Shown here in pieces: positions 58,615 through 64,000 of a DNA stretch of 64,000 nt. The position numbers and the translations under genes were made by a program. The DNA lies in contig OY759216.1 in the NCBI GenBank assembly GCA_963662175.1, positions 50,795,087 through 50,859,086 of the forward strand, in the 5' to 3' direction. The stretch comes from Aradus depressus (lineage: Eukaryota > Arthropoda > Insecta > Hemiptera > Aradidae). The first letter of the stretch is position 1; every line of letters starts with the position of its first letter. A model generated the notes under the pieces. The model worked only from the letters and a program-made list of their open reading frames with translations, did no database searches and had not been told where the DNA came from.

Positions 58615-59045
58615 CTCAGAAAAATGTCATCGGTGAATCACCGGCAATGAACTTCCCCAGCACGAATTATTCAATTAACTTTTCGCTCCCCCTCCAAAAC
58701 CAGTAGTAGTAGTAACTCCTATGTAAGTTATTCCTAAATCCTCATACTAAATTTTGTGCAGTTATTAGGGTTTTTGAATTGAGCCCCTCTGAACCCCGTC
58801 TTCCCTTCCGCCGATATCGCTGAAATTTAATTGACAGGTCTTCTATTGAGGTTTGATTTCAAGTACGAAATTTCATGTCGATACATTCATTCTATCTTGT
58901 TCACAGAAACACTTTTTTTTTTTTTTCATTTTTGGGAACTGGAGCTGGAGGTCGGAATATATGATATTCTGTTGAAAACCCAGCATCGAATTTTGGACCG
59001 ATTACATAACTTTCCCTATACTTTTGTTCAACTGGGGAAGTAATA
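58615..59045 (+). mobile_element. Family B element, near complete
   Basis: CATCGGTGAATCACCGGCAA and GAACTTCCCCAGCACGAATT at the 5' end, two modules, then GATTACATAACTTTCCCTAT and CAACTGGGGAAGTAATAA at the 3' end. Both subterminal inverted repeats are preserved. Confidence 0.82.
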
Positions 59046-59049
59046 ATTA

Positions 59050-59715
59050 GCCTATCTTGGAGAAGTTCACTCTAATCATTTTAGGATTTGTGATCGATCA
59101 GCTTCCATTTTGTCCTCCTCCATCCAATAAGCCAATAAGGATCACTCAAACTTTACTAACTTCATTTCTCCACTAAAATAAGTTTTTATCTTTGTACCTC
59201 AAGTGATTGGCAATTAACTTTTTTTGGGGAATATCTTATATACAGAGAGAATGTTTTTATATTTGAGGTAATCTCAAAAATTACTTCTCCACCTGGATTT
59301 TCTTTCTCCGTTGGAAAGATAATTTCTTTCCGGTGGACATAGGTAATACATCTTTATGCTTAGAAGGAAACCAAGCAGTGATGGTAAAAGTAGATGCATG
59401 GAGGAGAAACTGCCATCTGGGCGTCATTTATTGCAAACTTGAAGATATATCAAAATGATGTATGAAGGAATTGTTGTGAAAAGTTTTACAAAAAAGTCTC
59501 CTACAGTAAGTACCCATCCTGACAAATAAACCTTCAATATCAGTTATCACCTATATACTAGTCGGTAGTTTTGTCTACGTGGGGTTTGTAAAAAGTTGGC
59601 CCAATAAGTACTGAATCAATTTTGAAATTACATTTATAATATCCTTATGACCTCGGGCTTATAAAGATGTTGCGCCAACTTGTTATAACAACACGAACTG
59701 ACAAAACTGGAGATT
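59050..59715. other. No gene recognised
   Basis: Intron-like DNA. No exon or repeat was recognised. Confidence 0.35.
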
Positions 59716-59721
59716 TATATT

Positions 59722-60028
59722 TAGCTCAGTGGTATGCGTGTTTGCCTTCTGAGCTCAAGATCGTGGGTTCGATTTTATCTGGGAGGTAAAATAAACTTAA
59801 GCACGCCGTCCTTCGGATGGGACCTTAAGCGATGGTCCCGAGCCTGTACGATGTCAGGTACTAGGTAAATACTCCTTACGCTAGGTGAATCAATTTAGGG
59901 TAGGCAAAATTTAGGACTCCCACAGTAGAGTCGGGCTCATGTCCACCAGAGTGACGAAAGAGCGCTGTGGTAGTTGGCGATATGACCTCGTAGTTAAAGC
60001 CCGGGCATGTCATAAAACCTAACCTAAG
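59722..60028 (+). mobile_element. SINE1 with internal deletion
   Basis: It begins TAGCTCAGTGGTATGCGTGT (first bases of the head lost). The part after GGGTTCG is deleted to TTTTATCTGGGAGG. The rest is well preserved to AAAACCTAACCTAA. Confidence 0.88.
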
Positions 60029-60104
60029 CTATAGGATAAATACTCTTATTGATGGCTATGTGCTAAAGTGAGAAATATGCTGTTGCGGACCTTTACTTCC
60101 ACAG

Positions 60105-60752
60105 CCATACGAAGTATAGAAGTTATGTAACCGGTCAAATATTCGATGCGGAGGTTTCAACGGAGTTTAATGTTTTCCGACGTCCATATTTCAAATATGA
60201 AAAAAAAAATTCTGAGGGTATGTGAACCCGATAACTTCTTATAAAATGGTTTTATCGGCACGAAATGAATCCAGAACCCTCTAACGACGACACCTATTGA
60301 TTTCCAGCCAAATCGACCGAAAGGAAGAGGGATAAAGAAGGAAGCTTAAGATAAAAACTTTAATAACTGCTCTTGAATTGAATATATCGACAGAAAATTT
60401 TATATAAAAAACCCATAAGGACGTTACTTTTTCATTTTCAGCTGAATCGGCAGACGGGAAGGGGGGATCGGAAAGGTGCTCAACTCAAAAAAACCGAATA
60501 ACCGATGTAATGAATGTATCAACATGAAATTTCATATTTGAAGTCAAACGCCAATAAGGACGTAACCTGTCACATTTCAGCAATATCGACCGAAGGGAAG
60601 GGTGGTTCAGGGGAGGGGCTCAATTCAAAAAACCCAATAGCTACCGATGTAATGAATGTGTCGACACAACAATAAGTATGAGAATTCCGGAGTACCTGTA
60701 TAATCATCTATTGAATATTAGCGCAAACGGTAGATTAATTGTATCTTTCCCA

Positions 60753-60770
<18 letters not shown>
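60105..60770 (-). mobile_element. Family B element
   Basis: The 3' end (CATACGAAGTATAGAAGTTA) is at the left. Modules follow with ATCGACCGAAAGGAAGAGGG, ATCGGCAGACGGGAAGGGGG and ATCGACCGAAGGGAAGGG. It ends at CAAACGGTAGATTAATTGTA and runs into the palindromic (TA)n block. Confidence 0.75.
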
Positions 60771-61111
<341 letters not shown>

Positions 61112-61687
61112 ACAAATGACGTAGACAAAATTGAAGCTGAACACCACAAATCCTAAAATAATTAGAGTGAAGTTCTTCAGGGTAGAATAATTATTTCTGA
61201 GATTTTTAATTAGGGAACTTTGAAGCAGAGGAAACTGCAATATTCAATCGGTCAATTATAGGCAACGTGAGGTTCCAAATATTTGCATGGGAGGGCGGCA
61301 GAATGTAAATTGAATGCTAGTCCATTAACGATTGATTAGGTTTTCATGTAATTTCACATCTTTATAAGCCCGTCAATGAGACATCTTAAAGTTTTGAACG
61401 CGAGAGGGAATCGAAATATAAAATAGCTCATTAACTTTTGATTTTTTGAGGTTAAGGTATAAAAGCAAAAATGTAGCAAATAAAATTTCATTCATTTTCA
61501 AAAAACGAAAGTTCCCGTTATTTTTTGAACACAGCTCGTATTGGGAGAAGGGAGGAATAATTAATATGGGTTTCGAGTTTTGAATTGACATCTCAAAATT
61601 ATTTTAAATTTCAAAATTTTTTAAAAATCATGTAATCTATTCATTTCGAGCAGATAACGTCATTAACCTACTTAAATTTTGTTACTT

Positions 61688-61903
61688 ATTATGACTCATG
61701 CCCGGGCTTTTACTACAAGGTCATATCGCATACTACTACCAGAGCGCCCTTTCATCAAATGTTGCCAACCCTACATTTTTATTCAAATAGCGTACTAATA
61801 CTAGTTTAATGAATACCTGACATCAGGACCATAGCGCAACGTCCTATCCGTAGGGTGGCGTGCTAAACGTTTTTTCACCTCTTAGATAAAAAACCTAAGT
61901 GCC
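61688..61903 (-). mobile_element. SINE1, old, 5'-truncated
   Basis: It runs from GACTCATGCCCGGGCTTTTA to ACCTCTTAGATAAAAAACCT. The central block is decayed (CGTCCTATCCGTAGGGTGG). Confidence 0.75.
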
Positions 61904-61904
61904 T

Positions 61905-62865
61905 CTATATCAGAAAAAAAAAATGTATTTATACTTGTATAAATTATGGAATATATTCTAGAAGTGAGGAGAATTGCTCAGTGGCTCATATATTATACAG
62001 GATATGATATACCTGTAATGTATTATGGTATCTATATGTTATATATATATCTGTATATATTCATATATGTACTTATATACGAGGGGTATGAATGATATAT
62101 ACCCCTTTGGACAGTCCAACTTAAGGACCATATCATAGACTACTTTGATAAAGTTAATATTTGGGAAGGCCATAAGTTACTTTATATTCAATCTTCCGAC
62201 TTTACGTCACTCTTCGACCTCTATAAAGATTTTACTGCTTCCTCGACGTGCATTGGCCCCAAGATGAGACTCAACAAAATTCATTGCAAAATAACTCTCT
62301 GAACCATCAATTTAGTTTCGTGGTTTTCAATATTTTACCTAAATACCCTTTTTGATTATATATTTGTACTATTAGAGCCCATGTTTTCGCTATATACAAT
62401 AATTACATCACCGATAATGTTCTTCCCCAGCACAAATTAATCAAGTAAGTTTTAAAGTAAATGATTAGTCATTATTTCGCAGGTTGCATCATTTGAGTAG
62501 AGAGAGCCCCCTTACCTTCAACCGATTTCGCGGAAATTTAATACATTGTGGAAACAAAAAGAAGGTTTAAGTGTTAATCTCAAGTCAATCTTAAGATCAG
62601 TTGAATAAAAAGCTATAAATTAAAAAATATAAAGCCGAATATTGTTCTTTAAGTGAGGAAGGTGACAAAAGCATGTTCTAATTTTAATTAGAGAATCTGA
62701 AAGTTGGAGAGAGAGTTGGAGAGCAAAAAGGAATGGAGAAACCACAGCATCAAAGTTGGGAACTTTTATGAGGTGGCTTTGTGAAGCTCAAGGGAGGCGA
62801 AGATTCACGAAGTAGGGAGACCTCACCACTTGACAAGTACTTTGAAGTATTTATAATAATGGGGA
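61905..62865. other. No gene; one family B scrap
   Basis: GTTCTTCCCCAGCACAAATT at 62419-62438 and CTTCAACCGATTTCGCGGAA at 62515-62534 are remnants of B. Nothing else was identified. Confidence 0.45.
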
Positions 62866-62867
62866 TC

Positions 62868-63808
62868 AGAGGAGAGTTGGGGCTGTTGTGAGGACAATTC
62901 AACTGTCCTCCCTCTGGGGGACAGAGGAGAGTTTGGGCTGTTGTGAGGACGATTCAACTGTCCTCTCTCTGGGGGACAGAGGAGAGTTGGAGCTGTTGTG
63001 AGGACAATTCAACTGTTCTCTCTCTGGGGGACAGAGGAGAGTTTGGGCTGTTGTGAGGACGATTCAACTGTCCTCTCTCTGGGGGACAGAGGAGAGTTGG
63101 AGCTGTTGTGAGGACAATTCAACTGTCCTCTCTCTGGGGGACAGAGGAGAGTTGGAGCTGTTGTGAGGACAATTCAACTGTCCTCTCTCTGGGGGACAGA
63201 GGAGAGTTGGAGCTGTTGTGAGGACAATTCAACTGTCCTCTCTCTGGGGGACAGAGGAGAGTTTGGGCTGTTGTGAGGACGATTCAACTGTCCTCTCTCT
63301 GGGGGACAGAGGAGAGTTGGAGCTGTTGTGAGGACAATTCAACTGTCCTCTCTCTGGGGGATAGAGGAGAGTTGGGGCTGTATTGAGGACAATTCAACTG
63401 TCCTCTCTCTTTGGGACAGAGAAGAGTTGGAGCTGCTGTGGGGACGATTCAACTGTCCTCTCTCTGGGGGACAGAGGAGAGTTGGAGCTGTTGTGAGGAC
63501 AATTCAACTGTCCTCTCTCTGGGGGACAGAGGATAGTTGGAGCTGCTGTGGGGACGATTCAACTGTCCTCTCTCTGGGGGACAGAGGAGAGTTGGAGCTG
63601 TTGTGAGGACAATTCAACTGTCCTCTCTCTGGGGGACAGAGGATAGTTGGAGCTGCTGTGGGGACGATTCAACTGTCCTCTCTCTGGGGGACAGAGGAGA
63701 GTTGGAGCTGTTGTGAGGACAATTCAACTGTCCTCTCTCTGGGGGACAGAGGATAGTTGGAGCTGCTGTGGGGACGATTCAACTGTCTTCTCTCTGGGGA
63801 ACAGAGAC
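62868..63808 (+). repeat. 55-bp minisatellite, about 17 units
   Basis: GAGTTGGAGCTGTTGTGAGG, then ACAATTCAACTGTCCTCTCT and CTGGGGGACAGAG repeat every 55 bases. Each unit holds small inverted pairs (GGACA...TGTCC and CCTCT...AGAGG). From about 63420 two unit variants alternate. The open frames across it (63328-63913) are repeat artefacts, since 55 is not a multiple of 3. Confidence 0.97.
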
Positions 63809-64000
63809 CAACAATTTGTAGGACAAGAGTCGTCTAATTTGACAATCCCTTCTGAAGGAGGATCAAAGAATGGCCCAGCCTACCTACCATTAGACCAATT
63901 GATTTCGACCTGAAGGTTGTTTGTTATTCTGTAAGGACAGGAGAAAATGTGGAATAATGCCGATTCCACTGAAAATTGATAATTATTGATGATATTATAT

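Noticed and set aside
63328..63913. Two 88-92-codon open frames over the minisatellite
   Set aside because: The 55-bp unit lacks stops in the frames used; period not divisible by three and composition identical between units. Repeat artefact.

Overview
This window is eukaryotic, AT-rich, intron-scale DNA that is mostly transposable-element debris. An insect is the best guess. Evidence for that: a tRNA-derived SINE whose 3' tail is a TTAGG-like (CCTAA)n repeat, jockey-type LINE relics, and hAT, PIF/Harbinger and Penelope-like remains. A hemipteran is possible, but nothing in the sequence fixes the order. There are no bacterial-style operons, and nearly every long open frame is repeat-derived.

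Host gene: two short exons on the + strand look real. Exon A (10294..10503) encodes a cysteine-rich sushi/CCP-like module. Exon B (49274..49374) carries its continuation. Both have canonical splice sites, and the donor phase of A (phase 1) matches the acceptor phase of B. They imply one secreted or cell-surface CCP-type protein, with Hikaru genki (Hig) as a tentative candidate, split by an intron of about 38.8 kb. The rest of the window would then be flanking introns of the same gene.

Repeat families, by my names: (1) SINE1, about 345 bp, tRNA-derived, about 18 copies, with a central block resembling the deeply conserved metazoan SINE domain and a telomere-like tail. (2) SINE2, about 190-240 bp, tRNA-derived with a poly(A) tail, 3 copies. 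(3) Family B, the most abundant: modular repeats of about 145-bp units, subterminal inverted repeats (ACTTCCCCAG / CTGGGGAAGT) and a 3' hairpin, resembling Helentron-associated (DINE-1/HINE-type) elements. (4) Family D, Penelope-like, with a hammerhead-like core and 13-bp target duplications. (5) Jockey/R1-type LINE fragments. (6) One hAT element with an 8-bp target duplication. (7) A PIF/Harbinger fragment. (8) A MITE with 25-27-bp terminal inverted repeats, carrying a SINE2.

Layout: 1-4.3 kb holds a 111-bp duplication, a B element with an eight-unit 87-bp array, and three SINE1s. 4.3-10.3 kb has a LINE scrap, a 41-bp minisatellite, and B with D nested in it. 10.3 kb is exon A. 10.5-49.3 kb is the giant intron with nested B, D, SINE, LINE, hAT and Harbinger insertions. 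49.3 kb is exon B. 49.4-64 kb has more B copies, SINE1s, a palindromic (TA)n block and a 55-bp minisatellite of about 17 units. Many nestings can be ordered in time from intact target-site duplications.
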